In this document: piece by piece, positions 1 through 7,555 of the stretch | Numbering within the stretch: position 1 is the first letter of the stretch | Layout of the letters: every line of letters starts with the position of its first letter | From: an uncultured Bacteroidales bacterium | Lineage (GTDB): Bacteria; Bacteroidota; Bacteroidia; Bacteroidales; FEN-979 | Length of the DNA: 64,000 nucleotides | Direction: 5' to 3' | Assembly (NCBI GenBank): GCA_903916595.1 | Contig: CAIWXI010000031.1 | Span: 1 to 64,000 of the forward strand | Position numbers and translations under genes: made by a program | The notes under the pieces: model-generated | What the model was told of the DNA's origin: nothing | Seen by the model: only the letters and a program-made list of their open reading frames with translations | Databases searched by the model: none

Positions 1-1028
1 CCGTTACCGGTATCCATCACACAAAGAATGTTCAGATGCTCCTGGTAACCTTTTCGTTTGCTGCTGCCTTTTTCGAGTTGAATAATATTGTAAGCAGCAT
101 TACGTCCCATGAGCTCAGCAATATGCCCTTGTTTCGCAATCCAGTCAGGTCCTTCAAGAGCGGCGATATCGCCAATGGCAAAAACATCCGGATGTCCCAG
201 CACCTGCCCGGAATTATCAATTTTTATAAACCCGGCTTCAGAAAGCGGCAGATCCGAATTTTTCAGCAATGCAGGCCCCGAACCTGCTGCTATGAACATT
301 GTGAAATCGGAATCCAGTTTTGAATTATCTTCAAAGATCACCCCGTCACTTACAAACTCTGTAATCTTTTTACCAAACCGTTTCCTGATGTCGAACTGAG
401 TAAACATTTTATCCATCATAGCTAAAGCGCCTTTCCCCATTCGGGCTCCCGGCTCCTCCATGGGAGCAAAAAACGTCAGTTCAAACTTGTCTCTAAGTCT
501 TTTGGATTTCAGATAGTTGTGAATGTTGAAGATCAGTTCAAATGCCGGTCCGCCACGAGCCGCCGATTTATCCTTTGGATTTCCACCAAAACCGATCGCG
601 ATTTTCCCGCTGCCTTTTTGAACCAGTGCATCAATTTTATTGCGAATCTCCATTGCCATTTCAGGCTTACCACATATTGAAAGGGTGTGATTTATTCCTT
701 TATGCTGTAATTTCTCAGCTCCAAAAGCCACTACAAGATAATCATAGGTCAAGGTCTGATTCTCACAAACTACCTTATTCTCAGCCGCATGAATTTCAGT
801 GACTTTATCCAAAATAAGCTTAAAAGGATATTTTTTCTGGATTTGCGCCAATGGCACTTTTACATCTTCGAATTCCTTCATGTGAACCGGAATCCAGATG
901 GAAATCGGATATAAGTATAAATAGTCACGATCAGAAACCAGGGTAATATCAAAACCGCCATTTTTCTGCAATTCAATTGCAGTTTGCAAACCTGCAAATC
1001 CGCCGCCAAGAACCAGAATTTTCTTCAT
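1..1028 (-). CDS. SQR-like FAD/NAD(P) oxidoreductase, 3' end outside window
   Basis: The frame opens at an ATG (1028) with the Rossmann FAD motif GGGFAGLQTA and runs off the left edge; a second dinucleotide-binding-type stretch ending FAIGDIAAL is visible, as in sulfide:quinone oxidoreductases and type II NADH dehydrogenases. Family SQRs carry a catalytic Cys in a segment like PxxCxGAxxE; here the matching segment is NPKDKSAARGGPAFE with Ser instead of Cys, while a later Cys (NILCVMDTG) is kept. So sulfide oxidation is doubtful and another electron acceptor or donor role is possible. It follows the DUF302 gene by 4 nt and is probably the last visible gene of the operon beginning at 5019. Confidence 0.85.
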   Translation of the reverse strand, partial: MKKILVLGGGFAGLQTAIELQKNGGFDITLVSDRDYLYLYPISIWIPVHMKEFEDVKVPLAQIQKKYPFKLILDKVTEIHAAENKVVCENQTLTYDYLVVAFGAEKLQHKGINHTLSICGKPEMAMEIRNKIDALVQKGSGKIAIGFGGNPKDKSAARGGPAFELIFNIHNYLKSKRLRDKFELTFFAPMEEPGARMGKGALAMMDKMFTQFDIRKRFGKKITEFVSDGVIFEDNSKLDSDFTMFIAAGSGPALLKNSDLPLSEAGFIKIDNSGQVLGHPDVFAIGDIAALEGPDWIAKQGHIAELMGRNAAYNIIQLEKGSSKRKGYQEHLNILCVMDTGN

Positions 1029-1032
1029 CTTT

Positions 1033-1440
1033 TCAGAATGCTCCGATGACTGAATGAATGATCCCGAATGCTTCATCGGAAGCGGCATGAACAGTTTTAG
1101 CTGCAGTTAATGGCAAGCCTTCGGTCATGGCCGACATGTCGAGCATTGCAACGTAGGTTTTACCATCTTCTTTTTCGTAAACCGAAATACGGCAAGGCAT
1201 CAAAACTGATACAATACGTTCATCGTTTTTTTCGAGCATCTTGCCTGAATATTCTGGCTTGCAGATCTCCACAACCTCTACGGGAAGAACTTCTTTACCT
1301 GATTTAGCAAGTGATTGCTGAAGATTATGTGTGGCAGGATTCTGCCATCCTTTTTGTTTTGCTGCTTCTATAAGCTTTTCAACTGTATCCTTTATGTTAA
1401 AAGGACTTACATTCTCGATGATCAAATGGTTTGTGCTCAT
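1033..1440 (-). CDS. DUF302 domain protein
   Basis: A 135-residue protein whose second half (PCRISVYEKEDGKTYVAML, then a Met-rich stretch and a C-terminal helix) matches the DUF302 family, small alpha/beta proteins of unknown biochemical role often found near redox and sulfur genes. Two Cys are visible, in EICKPEY and MPCRIS. No signal peptide or membrane segment, so cytosolic. It lies 19 nt after the Trx-TrxR fusion and 4 nt before the SQR-like gene, so co-transcription is likely. Function cannot be assigned. Confidence 0.85.
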   Translation of the reverse strand: MSTNHLIIENVSPFNIKDTVEKLIEAAKQKGWQNPATHNLQQSLAKSGKEVLPVEVVEICKPEYSGKMLEKNDERIVSVLMPCRISVYEKEDGKTYVAMLDMSAMTEGLPLTAAKTVHAASDEAFGIIHSVIGAF

Positions 1441-1459
1441 GGTGCTATTATTTTTTTTA

Positions 1460-2728
1460 TTAACTCAGTTCTTTTGCAATGGCAATGGCGGCGATAGTTC
1501 CATCGGCTACTGCCGTGGTTATCTGCCTGTATTTTTTACTGATAACGTCGCCCACGGCATATATGTCGGGCATACTTGTCTGCATGTCTTCGTTTGTCTT
1601 TATATATCCCCATTTATCAAGTTCCAATGTGTCTCTGAAAAGATCAATATTTGGTTTCATTCCAATAAAAACAAACACCCCGTCACTGACCAGTTTGGAT
1701 ATAGTTTTGGTTTTTAAATCTTCAACCTCCGTGATCATTTTATCTCCCTCGCGCACAAAAGATCTCGGCTCATGTGAAAATAGAACCTTGATTTTTTCAT
1801 TTGCAAGCAATTTCTCCTGTGCCTGCTTGTTGGCAGTTAAGGCATCGAACTGGTGAACCATGGTAATTTTACTTGCAAACCGGCTTATAAAATCCGATTC
1901 TTCCACGGCTGAGTTTCCGCCGCCTATCACTACCACTTCCTTGTCGCCATAGTATTTGGCATCGCAGGTGGCACAATATGAGATGCCCTTTCCCTTCAAT
2001 TCTTTTTCCCCGGGTACGCCCATCAGGTTGGGAGATGTGCCGGTTGCAATGATGATTTTTTTAGCCTTGACGGTTTCAAATTCATCTATAATAACTTCTT
2101 TCTTCACCAGGTCAACTTTTGTAACATCAACAGCTACCTTATAAATGGTTCCACATAGTTTGGTCTGTTCCGACATATTGTGCGAAAGCAGATAACCAGG
2201 CTGGGGGTCAATGAATCCGGGGTAATTGGAAACTTCATGTGTAGTTGAAACCTGACCGCCCGGCAGAGCAATATCTATCAATACGGTATTCACTTTCGAC
2301 TGGCATAGGTATAATCCTGCAGTAAGTCCGCCAGGACCGGCACCCAGGATCAGGACCTCGAATTCAGAAACAGTCGGTTTTATTTCTTTCTTGATCTCCT
2401 TGACCCTTTCTGCGGATAACATACTGTCGAGTTGAAGGATGATATCGCTTCGTTTGATTCCGCCGGAAAGTGATACCGGAGATTGCACTCCCTTGTCGAA
2501 AAACAAAAGGGTAGGGGAGGACCTTACTCCCAGGCTCTCGGCCAATGGCTTATTTTGCTGACGGAACATTTTGAAAAACCTGATGTCCTCGCCATAAAGC
2601 GAGGCCAGTCCTTCAAATTTGGGGGCCAAAGCCTCGCATGGAGGGCATTCGGTGGAATAAAAGTCAAGAACAACTTTGCCTCCGGAGAGAACCTCCTGTT
2701 CGAATTCTGATGATGTAATCTCTTTCAT
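1460..2728 (-). CDS. Thioredoxin-thioredoxin reductase fusion
   Basis: A 422-residue two-domain protein. Residues 1-105 are a thioredoxin fold with active site CPPC (C28, C31; the usual Trx motif is CGPC). After a Lys/Glu-rich linker, residues about 123-422 are a low-molecular-weight thioredoxin reductase: FAD motif GAGPGGLTAG near 129, redox pair CATC at 252-255, NADPH motif GGGNSAVEE near 269, and a terminal AVGDV segment. The reductase part is about the usual length. A covalent reductase plus thioredoxin would deliver NADPH electrons to disulfides without a free thioredoxin. It follows the radical SAM gene after a 104-nt gap, so it may reduce the product or enzymes of that locus (inference). 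Confidence 0.92.
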   Translation of the reverse strand: MKEITSSEFEQEVLSGGKVVLDFYSTECPPCEALAPKFEGLASLYGEDIRFFKMFRQQNKPLAESLGVRSSPTLLFFDKGVQSPVSLSGGIKRSDIILQLDSMLSAERVKEIKKEIKPTVSEFEVLILGAGPGGLTAGLYLCQSKVNTVLIDIALPGGQVSTTHEVSNYPGFIDPQPGYLLSHNMSEQTKLCGTIYKVAVDVTKVDLVKKEVIIDEFETVKAKKIIIATGTSPNLMGVPGEKELKGKGISYCATCDAKYYGDKEVVVIGGGNSAVEESDFISRFASKITMVHQFDALTANKQAQEKLLANEKIKVLFSHEPRSFVREGDKMITEVEDLKTKTISKLVSDGVFVFIGMKPNIDLFRDTLELDKWGYIKTNEDMQTSMPDIYAVGDVISKKYRQITTAVADGTIAAIAIAKELS

Positions 2729-2744
2729 ATCTGTATTTTAGAAA

Positions 2745-2832
2745 TATATAATTGTTCAATGTTCTGTATTTGAATTTCGAACTTTTTATTCCGTTCGACA
2801 TTCACTGTTCAATATTCACAGCTCAATATTCC
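2745..2832. repeat. Degenerate AT-rich 7-nt word array
   Basis: The gap between the radical SAM stop and the Trx-TrxR start is made largely of related words such as ATTCACT, GTTCAAT, ATTCACA and GCTCAAT, with a period near 7 nt and poor conservation. It begins directly after the stop codon, like the cleaner arrays further along. The call is tentative because the units are strongly diverged. Confidence 0.4.
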
Positions 2833-4158
2833 TTAGGCCTTCCCAAAGTAAGTCGAAAATCCCAGCTCCAGCAATTCCTTTACCGGCCGGCAGTCGGTTG
2901 AGCAAACATTGCCGCTGCGGTTTTTAGCTACTGAACCACAACCGCCGCCGCATGCCAGTTGCATGCTGCAGCCGAAGCATTCGGAGATAGCAGTGACATC
3001 GCGGTTTTCCCAGGCAGCAATAAGTTCATCTTTGCGTGAAACTTCAGGGTAAAAGGTGCCCAGAGATTCGTCGGTTTTCCCTACAGTAGCGGTACATGAA
3101 AAGATATGACCGGTATAATCGAAGGCCCATTCGGTCTTGCATGCCGGGCAGGCATCGAACAAAGGATCGGGAAGACTGCCGTTCTCGAACAGGAATTTCG
3201 AAACGGAATAGGCCGGTTTGTAAAATTCAAGAATATACGGATGCTTCTGAATCTGTTGGTAGATGGTTTCGTAGAGTGAAATACGGCTGAACAGTTTTTC
3301 TGAAGTTGCCTGGCAGTGGTGCAACTCATAGTTCCGGCCGATTTGTGTTTTGAAAAACTCATTTTTTGTCCAGCCTTTATCTATAGCAAATTGCGCCAAT
3401 TCAGGCAGGCCTTGAATGTTTTCCTTGTCAATTACCATTCTCAGGTTTACCGGCAATCTCATCCGCAGACAGGCATCGATCCCGCTCACAATTTTTTCAA
3501 AAGTAGCACCTCCGCCTTTCAGGAAGCGACGTGAATCATGAACAATGCCAATACCGTCAAGTGTGACCTGGATTTCCCGAATTCTTGATGTTCTCAGCAG
3601 GTCGATGTACTCAACCAGGGAATATCCATTCGTCACGAAACAGACTTCAAGATTTGATTCATTCGCCTGCTTAAGCAGGTAAGCTATCAGTTCTTTTTGT
3701 TTCGGTGAATTAAGTAATGGTTCCCCGCCAAAAACCGTAAGGTATTTTTTTTGTCCGGCAAATTCATGACCAACATAACTGAAAAACGCATCAATCACAG
3801 CGGTTGTAAGCTCCTGCTTTACAGGTGCATATTCATCCTGGTAGCAATAAGTGCAGGCGAAATTGCAGCTGTAATTGGGTACAAAAAACAACTGAACCTC
3901 ATCCTCATCACGGGTGTCGATGAAATCAAGATACTTGTTGCGGTATAGCTTTGCTTCATCTTTCTCATCCACCAGGTAGCCCTTTTCCTGCAGATTTTTA
4001 CGAAACTCTTCTGCAATATCTTTTCCTTCAAGATAATCATGAAGCATATTACCTTCAGCCGGACCTAAAATGTCGGCACTGCCGCTAAGCAGATTAACTA
4101 TGAAAAAGTTATCCGACCCGGTAATCCTGGAAAAAATATTGTGTTTTGAATAAACCAT
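2833..4158 (-). CDS. Radical SAM/SPASM peptide maturase
   Basis: A 441-residue protein. Residues 1-70 look like the substrate-recognition region common in peptide maturases (NLLSGSADILGPAEG). The radical SAM motif CNFACTYC (C98, C102, C105) binds the SAM-cleaving [4Fe-4S] cluster. The C-terminal third carries a SPASM-type array: CPAC, then a Cys in HIFSCTATVG, then CFGC, CGGGC and CSTDC, enough for two auxiliary clusters. Family members install thioether or C-C crosslinks on ribosomal peptides, or mature sulfatases. The start is 14 nt after a 39-codon Cys-containing peptide gene, which favours a peptide-modifying role. An ArsM-like methyltransferase precedes both. Confidence 0.93.
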   Translation of the reverse strand: MVYSKHNIFSRITGSDNFFIVNLLSGSADILGPAEGNMLHDYLEGKDIAEEFRKNLQEKGYLVDEKDEAKLYRNKYLDFIDTRDEDEVQLFFVPNYSCNFACTYCYQDEYAPVKQELTTAVIDAFFSYVGHEFAGQKKYLTVFGGEPLLNSPKQKELIAYLLKQANESNLEVCFVTNGYSLVEYIDLLRTSRIREIQVTLDGIGIVHDSRRFLKGGGATFEKIVSGIDACLRMRLPVNLRMVIDKENIQGLPELAQFAIDKGWTKNEFFKTQIGRNYELHHCQATSEKLFSRISLYETIYQQIQKHPYILEFYKPAYSVSKFLFENGSLPDPLFDACPACKTEWAFDYTGHIFSCTATVGKTDESLGTFYPEVSRKDELIAAWENRDVTAISECFGCSMQLACGGGCGSVAKNRSGNVCSTDCRPVKELLELGFSTYFGKA

Positions 4159-4172
4159 TAGATTAACACTTA

Positions 4173-4292
4173 TTAATCATGGCAACCAACGATAGTCTTC
4201 GAGGTTTTAGCACAGCATTGTGCAACTTTCTTTGTGTTTGCTTTTTTTTCTTCAGTTTTAACTTCGATCTTCTTTTTAACAAGGCTTTTCAT
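4173..4292 (-). CDS. Candidate RiPP precursor peptide, 39 aa
   Basis: A short ATG-to-TAA frame in the gap between the methyltransferase and the radical SAM maturase. The first 25 residues are Lys/Glu-rich with no Cys (starts MKSLVKKKIEV), and the last 14 read CCAKTSKTIVGCHD, giving three Cys (26, 27, 37). Such a charged leader plus Cys/Thr/Ser-rich tail is what sactipeptide or ranthipeptide precursors look like. The upstream bases are A-rich, typical of Bacteroidota starts. It sits 82 nt after the methyltransferase stop and 14 nt before the maturase start on the same strand. I recognise no named family; that it is the maturase substrate is inference from position and composition. Confidence 0.72.
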   Translation of the reverse strand: MKSLVKKKIEVKTEEKKANTKKVAQCCAKTSKTIVGCHD

Positions 4293-4374
4293 TTTTCTGA
4301 TTTTTGATTTGTTAATGATTATTTCTGTTTACAAATATCTGATGTATTAAGGTTTTGAGAGTCCTGAGATCTTC

Positions 4375-5019
4375 TCATTTCCCACATTCGCAGGCATCTT
4401 TCTTCCCTGCAATGGTAAAGCTGGCAACTTCGGCATTTCCTTTCTTATAGGGAGCCGATTCTTCTATGATTTCAACGGAGGCAAAACCTGCAATTTTCAG
4501 GTGTTCCATGTATTCAGCACGGGTTACGGAACCGGCCCAGCATTCGGCCACAGCCACCGGATCATTTCTGTACTCTTCTGCAATCGGTTTCGTGGCATAA
4601 ATGTCGCTGATTACAAACCTGCCACCTTTCTTAAGGATGCGGTATATCTCGTTCCATACAGCCTGCTTGTCGCCTGCATGGTTGAGGGTGCAATTTGAGA
4701 TAACCAGATCAGCTGCTTTATCTGGGAGATCAAGTTTTTCAAGTTCGCTTTGGACAAATCTTACATTGGCCACACCAAATTTTTCTGCATTCCGGCGGGC
4801 TTTTTCAAGCATCCCATCCGATATGTCAATTCCATAAACAAATCCTGATTCTCCCACCGATTCGGCCATTCGTAATACATCAGTTCCACGACCGCTCCCA
4901 AGGTCAACACATACCTCACCAGCGTTAGGTTCAGCATAATTTATCGCTCCCCCGCAGGAAAGGCAGCATTCAGATTCGGCCAGTTCACTATACCTGTTGT
5001 TTATCTCTTTTACTTCCAT
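4375..5019 (-). CDS. ArsM-like SAM-dependent methyltransferase
   Basis: A 214-residue class I methyltransferase. The SAM-binding motif DLGSGRG is at 39-45. The pattern matches arsenite methyltransferases: N-terminal ECCLSC (C18, C19, C22), ISNCTLN (C110), GGRFVISDI, then AECWAG (C160); ArsM uses three Cys at comparable places to bind As(III). The protein is shorter than typical ArsM (about 260-400 residues) and ends in an extra Cys pair (C210, C212). It could methylate arsenic, another thiophilic substrate, or the downstream peptide. It is the first gene of the peptide-maturase operon, with a -7 promoter box about 90 nt upstream. Confidence 0.85.
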   Translation of the reverse strand: MEVKEINNRYSELAESECCLSCGGAINYAEPNAGEVCVDLGSGRGTDVLRMAESVGESGFVYGIDISDGMLEKARRNAEKFGVANVRFVQSELEKLDLPDKAADLVISNCTLNHAGDKQAVWNEIYRILKKGGRFVISDIYATKPIAEEYRNDPVAVAECWAGSVTRAEYMEHLKIAGFASVEIIEESAPYKKGNAEVASFTIAGKKDACECGK

Positions 5020-5105
5020 TTTTGCTGATGTAATTGTAAAGCTATAAAATTTTAGGTGTTTTATAGACTCCCAGGTTGTTTTAGATGGTAATTTTTAAGA
5101 TGGTG

Positions 5106-5113
5106 CAAAGGTA
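5106..5113 (-). promoter_or_regulatory. -7 promoter box (TACCTTTG)
   Basis: On the minus strand the sequence TACCTTTG matches the Bacteroidota -7 consensus TAnnTTTG. It lies 87 nt upstream of the ArsM-like start and would start the peptide-maturase operon. No clear -33 box was found. Confidence 0.6.
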
Positions 5114-5208
5114 GAAAACATTTTCATTAAATCGCTTAAATATCACTAATTATTTTGAACAACAATATCGTTTTAGCATAGTTTGCCGTAATTGTTATCA
5201 TATAAATC

Positions 5209-5712
5209 CTATGTGTTAACCTTATATTTTAAACTCCCGTTCGGGCAGGATTCCACGCAAAGCAGGCATTTGGAGCAGGTGTAACTGTCGCCGGGTTTAC
5301 TAAGCCCCGATTTGTATAAACTGAATTGTTTGGGTTCCATCGTAACGATATAACATTTTTTATCACAAATACCACAACTTTTACAGGTTTCGTCATTCAG
5401 TTTGATCCTGAAAAGTGAGTATTTGTTCAGCCATCCTGAGATCCATGCTATCGGACAGCCTACCTTATGATACATATACATCTGTTTGATCTTGCCTTCG
5501 GGACTCATTCCCATAAGAAGTTCCATGATCAATCCCATAGGGCATACCCATCGGCAGAATACCTTGCCAAATATCAACCCGGTGATAATACCGGCAAGTA
5601 ATATCCACCATAAGGAAATATGCAAATATGAAATAGCCAGGTAAAGTGAAATACCTGAAACGGCAAGGATGATCATCCTTTTATTAATAAGGAATTTGCT
5701 GGAGTTTCGCAT
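5209..5712 (-). CDS. NapH/NosR-type membrane 4Fe-4S protein
   Basis: About 167 residues from the ATG at 5712 (a TTG lies three codons further upstream). Two membrane segments come first, followed by the polyferredoxin signature FCRWVCPMG, and then two ferredoxin clusters, CKSCGICDKKC and CSKCLLCVESCP. This is the layout of NapH/MauN/NosR C-terminal modules, which pass electrons between quinols and redox partners at the membrane. It is shorter than NapH (about 280 residues), having fewer membrane helices. No partner reductase gene adjoins it. A -7 box and a Crp-type palindrome lie upstream. Confidence 0.85.
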   Translation of the reverse strand: MRNSSKFLINKRMIILAVSGISLYLAISYLHISLWWILLAGIITGLIFGKVFCRWVCPMGLIMELLMGMSPEGKIKQMYMYHKVGCPIAWISGWLNKYSLFRIKLNDETCKSCGICDKKCYIVTMEPKQFSLYKSGLSKPGDSYTCSKCLLCVESCPNGSLKYKVNT

Positions 5713-5751
5713 AGAAATCAATTAAAGCACATAAGTATCACCAATCGGTTA

Positions 5752-5759
5752 CAAAAGTA
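5752..5759 (-). promoter_or_regulatory. -7 promoter box (TACTTTTG)
   Basis: A TAnnTTTG match on the minus strand, 40 nt upstream of the NapH-like ATG. The expected transcription start is near 5745. Confidence 0.6.
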
Positions 5760-5806
5760 ATAAATATTAGTGATGTTTATGCGCTTTAAATACAAAATAT
5801 ACTCCG

Positions 5807-5820
5807 GTGATCATTGTCAC
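5807..5820. promoter_or_regulatory. Crp/Fnr-type operator (GTGA-N6-TCAC)
   Basis: The sequence GTGATCATTGTCAC is a GTGA-N6-TCAC inverted repeat, the form bound by many Crp/Fnr regulators. Its centre is about 68 nt upstream of the inferred start of the NapH-like transcript, a usual activator position. A similar site lies beside the Crp/Fnr gene itself at 26930. Regulation is inferred. Confidence 0.45.
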
Positions 5821-5867
5821 TCTAAATTGTGACTTGAAAACCTTAATGAAGGTAGATTAAGCTCAAC

Positions 5868-7046
5868 TCATAGTGATAAAGCCTTGTCCAGATCTGCAAT
5901 GATATCCTTAACGTCTTCTATCCCTATTGCCAGCCTTATAAGGTCATCAGTAATACCTGCTTTTTGTTTGTCTTCTGCCGAGACCTTGGAGTGTGTCATT
6001 GAGGCAGGGTGCTGTATCAAGGTTTCAACTCCTCCCAATGATACAGCCAATAGTGCAAGTTTAACATTATCGAGTAATTTTTTTGAAGCCACATAGCCTC
6101 CTTTAAGCCCGAAACTGATCATCGAGCCACTACCTTTCATCTGTTGATTTGCAAGCTCAAACTGAGGATGGGATTTAAGGCCCGGGTATTTGATCCATGC
6201 AACCTTCGGATGAGATTCAAGGAATTTTGCAACTTCCAGGGCACTCTGCTGGGCTCTGTCGATCCGGATTCCCAGGGTTTTTAGTCCACGCAGGACGAGG
6301 TATGCCTGGTGAGGATCCATATTGCAACCCAGGTTGATCATCATGTTCCTGAGTTTGTCGTACATCGCTTTTTCTCTCGGGATGATTATTCCGGCCACAA
6401 TATCGGCATGGCCATTGATGAATTTGGTCATTGAATGAAATACAATGTCGGCGCCCAGGTCTAAGGGATTTTGTAAATACGGACTACAGAATGTATTATC
6501 TACCACGAGCAACAACTTATGCTTTTTCGCAATCTCAGCGCAGGCAACCAGGTCGGTTATGTCCATGGTTGGATTTGCAGGGGTTTCGATATATAATATT
6601 TTAGAATTAGGTTTGATCGCTTTTTCAATCTGTGTAACATCGGTTGTGTTGATGTAGGTTGATTGAAACCCAAAGCGTGTAAATTGTTTCTCCATGACAC
6701 CCCTTGCAGGGCCGTAGATTGCATCTGTACTGATGATATGATCGCCCTGGCTCATCAGGCCCAGATAAATAGTGGTTGCTGCAGCCATACCAGAGCTGAC
6801 CGCAACCCCTCCATATCCATTCTCAAGAATGGCGAGTTGTTTTTCGAGCGCATTGATCGTGGGATTCCCAATACGTGTGTATATATAACCTTCGCTTTCT
6901 CCGGCAAAACAGCGTGCTCCTTCATCGGCACTATCAAAGGAAAAGGTAGATGTCTGGTAGATGGGAACTGTCGCTGAATGGAACTGATCGTCAATGCCAC
7001 CTGAATGGATCAGTTTGGTGTTAAAACCGGATTCTTCGTTTTTCAT
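5868..7046 (-). CDS. PLP trans-sulfuration enzyme (cystathionine gamma-synthase/gamma-lyase family)
   Basis: About 392 residues from the second ATG (an ATG six codons upstream at 7064 is also possible). The Cys/Met metabolism PLP fold is clear: SGMAAATT, YIETPANPTMDI, VVDNTFCSPYLQ, the PLP-Lys segment SMTKFINGHADI, and C-terminal SLGGVETLIQHPASMTHS. Methionine gamma-lyases carry a Cys after the YG motif (YGCTF); here it reads YGPARG, so a classical MGL is less likely than cystathionine gamma-synthase/lyase or an O-acylhomoserine sulfhydrylase. Substrate cannot be fixed by reading. Its promoter contains the same palindrome as the mrp promoter, so the two may be co-regulated. Confidence 0.93.
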   Translation of the reverse strand: MKNEESGFNTKLIHSGGIDDQFHSATVPIYQTSTFSFDSADEGARCFAGESEGYIYTRIGNPTINALEKQLAILENGYGGVAVSSGMAAATTIYLGLMSQGDHIISTDAIYGPARGVMEKQFTRFGFQSTYINTTDVTQIEKAIKPNSKILYIETPANPTMDITDLVACAEIAKKHKLLLVVDNTFCSPYLQNPLDLGADIVFHSMTKFINGHADIVAGIIIPREKAMYDKLRNMMINLGCNMDPHQAYLVLRGLKTLGIRIDRAQQSALEVAKFLESHPKVAWIKYPGLKSHPQFELANQQMKGSGSMISFGLKGGYVASKKLLDNVKLALLAVSLGGVETLIQHPASMTHSKVSAEDKQKAGITDDLIRLAIGIEDVKDIIADLDKALSL

Positions 7047-7085
7047 AATGTTATGTTTGAGCAAAGTTTTTTAGAAAAGAAAACA

Positions 7086-7109
7086 CAAATATAATGAACA
7101 TTTGTTCAT
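7086..7109 (-). promoter_or_regulatory. Promoter with overlapping 16-bp palindromic operator
   Basis: On the minus strand the -7 box TATATTTG (7093 to 7086) is directly preceded by the palindrome ATGAACA-N2-TGTTCAT (7094-7109), which fills the space between the -7 and -33 regions. A repressor bound here would block RNA polymerase. The same arrangement recurs at 12505-12528. Confidence 0.7.
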
Positions 7110-7117
7110 AATTTGTT

Positions 7118-7125
7118 TACTTTTG
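7118..7125 (+). promoter_or_regulatory. -7 promoter box (TACTTTTG)
   Basis: A TAnnTTTG match on the plus strand, 32 nt before the thioesterase start. Its upstream region overlaps the palindrome at 7094-7109, so both divergent genes may be under the same control. Confidence 0.5.
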
Positions 7126-7156
7126 AAAAATTATCGAAAGTAAAGGAACCTGCAGA

Positions 7157-7552
7157 TTGGAAATTGCAATTACAAATAAGGATTATTCATCATTTGAAGT
7201 CATTCAAGACAGGTTTGTATTTCATGAATATATTAATGACCAGGGAAATCTTTTTGGTGGAAACGCCATGAAATGGATGGATGAAGTGGCTTATATTGCA
7301 GCTAAACAGTTTACGCGGCAAAGGATGGTTACGGTTTCAATCGAAAGAGTAAAATTTCTACTCGCTATTCCACTTGGGTCAATTGTGAAAGTACGGGCTA
7401 AAATTCTATCAGCAGGACCGGTGAAACTGATTATTGGCACAGAGATATGGTTAGAGGTGAATCAGGATCCTTACAGTATAAAAGCAATTGAAGCAAAATT
7501 TATCTTTGCCTCAGTTGATGGGGCAGGTCACCCGGTAAGAATGCGAAGTTGA
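7157..7552 (+). CDS. Hotdog-fold acyl-CoA thioesterase
   Basis: A 131-residue protein with the acyl-CoA hydrolase pattern of the YciA/BFIT group: a FHEYINDQGNLFGGNAMKWMDE segment with the catalytic Asn/Gly and Asp region, then VSIERVKFLLAIPLGSIV. These enzymes hydrolyse acyl-CoA thioesters in the cytosol. The first in-frame ATG would cut off the conserved N-terminus, so the TTG at 7157 is taken as the start. It is divergent from the trans-sulfuration gene and convergent with hdrB (4 nt apart). Confidence 0.88.
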   Translation: MEIAITNKDYSSFEVIQDRFVFHEYINDQGNLFGGNAMKWMDEVAYIAAKQFTRQRMVTVSIERVKFLLAIPLGSIVKVRAKILSAGPVKLIIGTEIWLEVNQDPYSIKAIEAKFIFASVDGAGHPVRMRS

Positions 7553-7555
7553 GAA

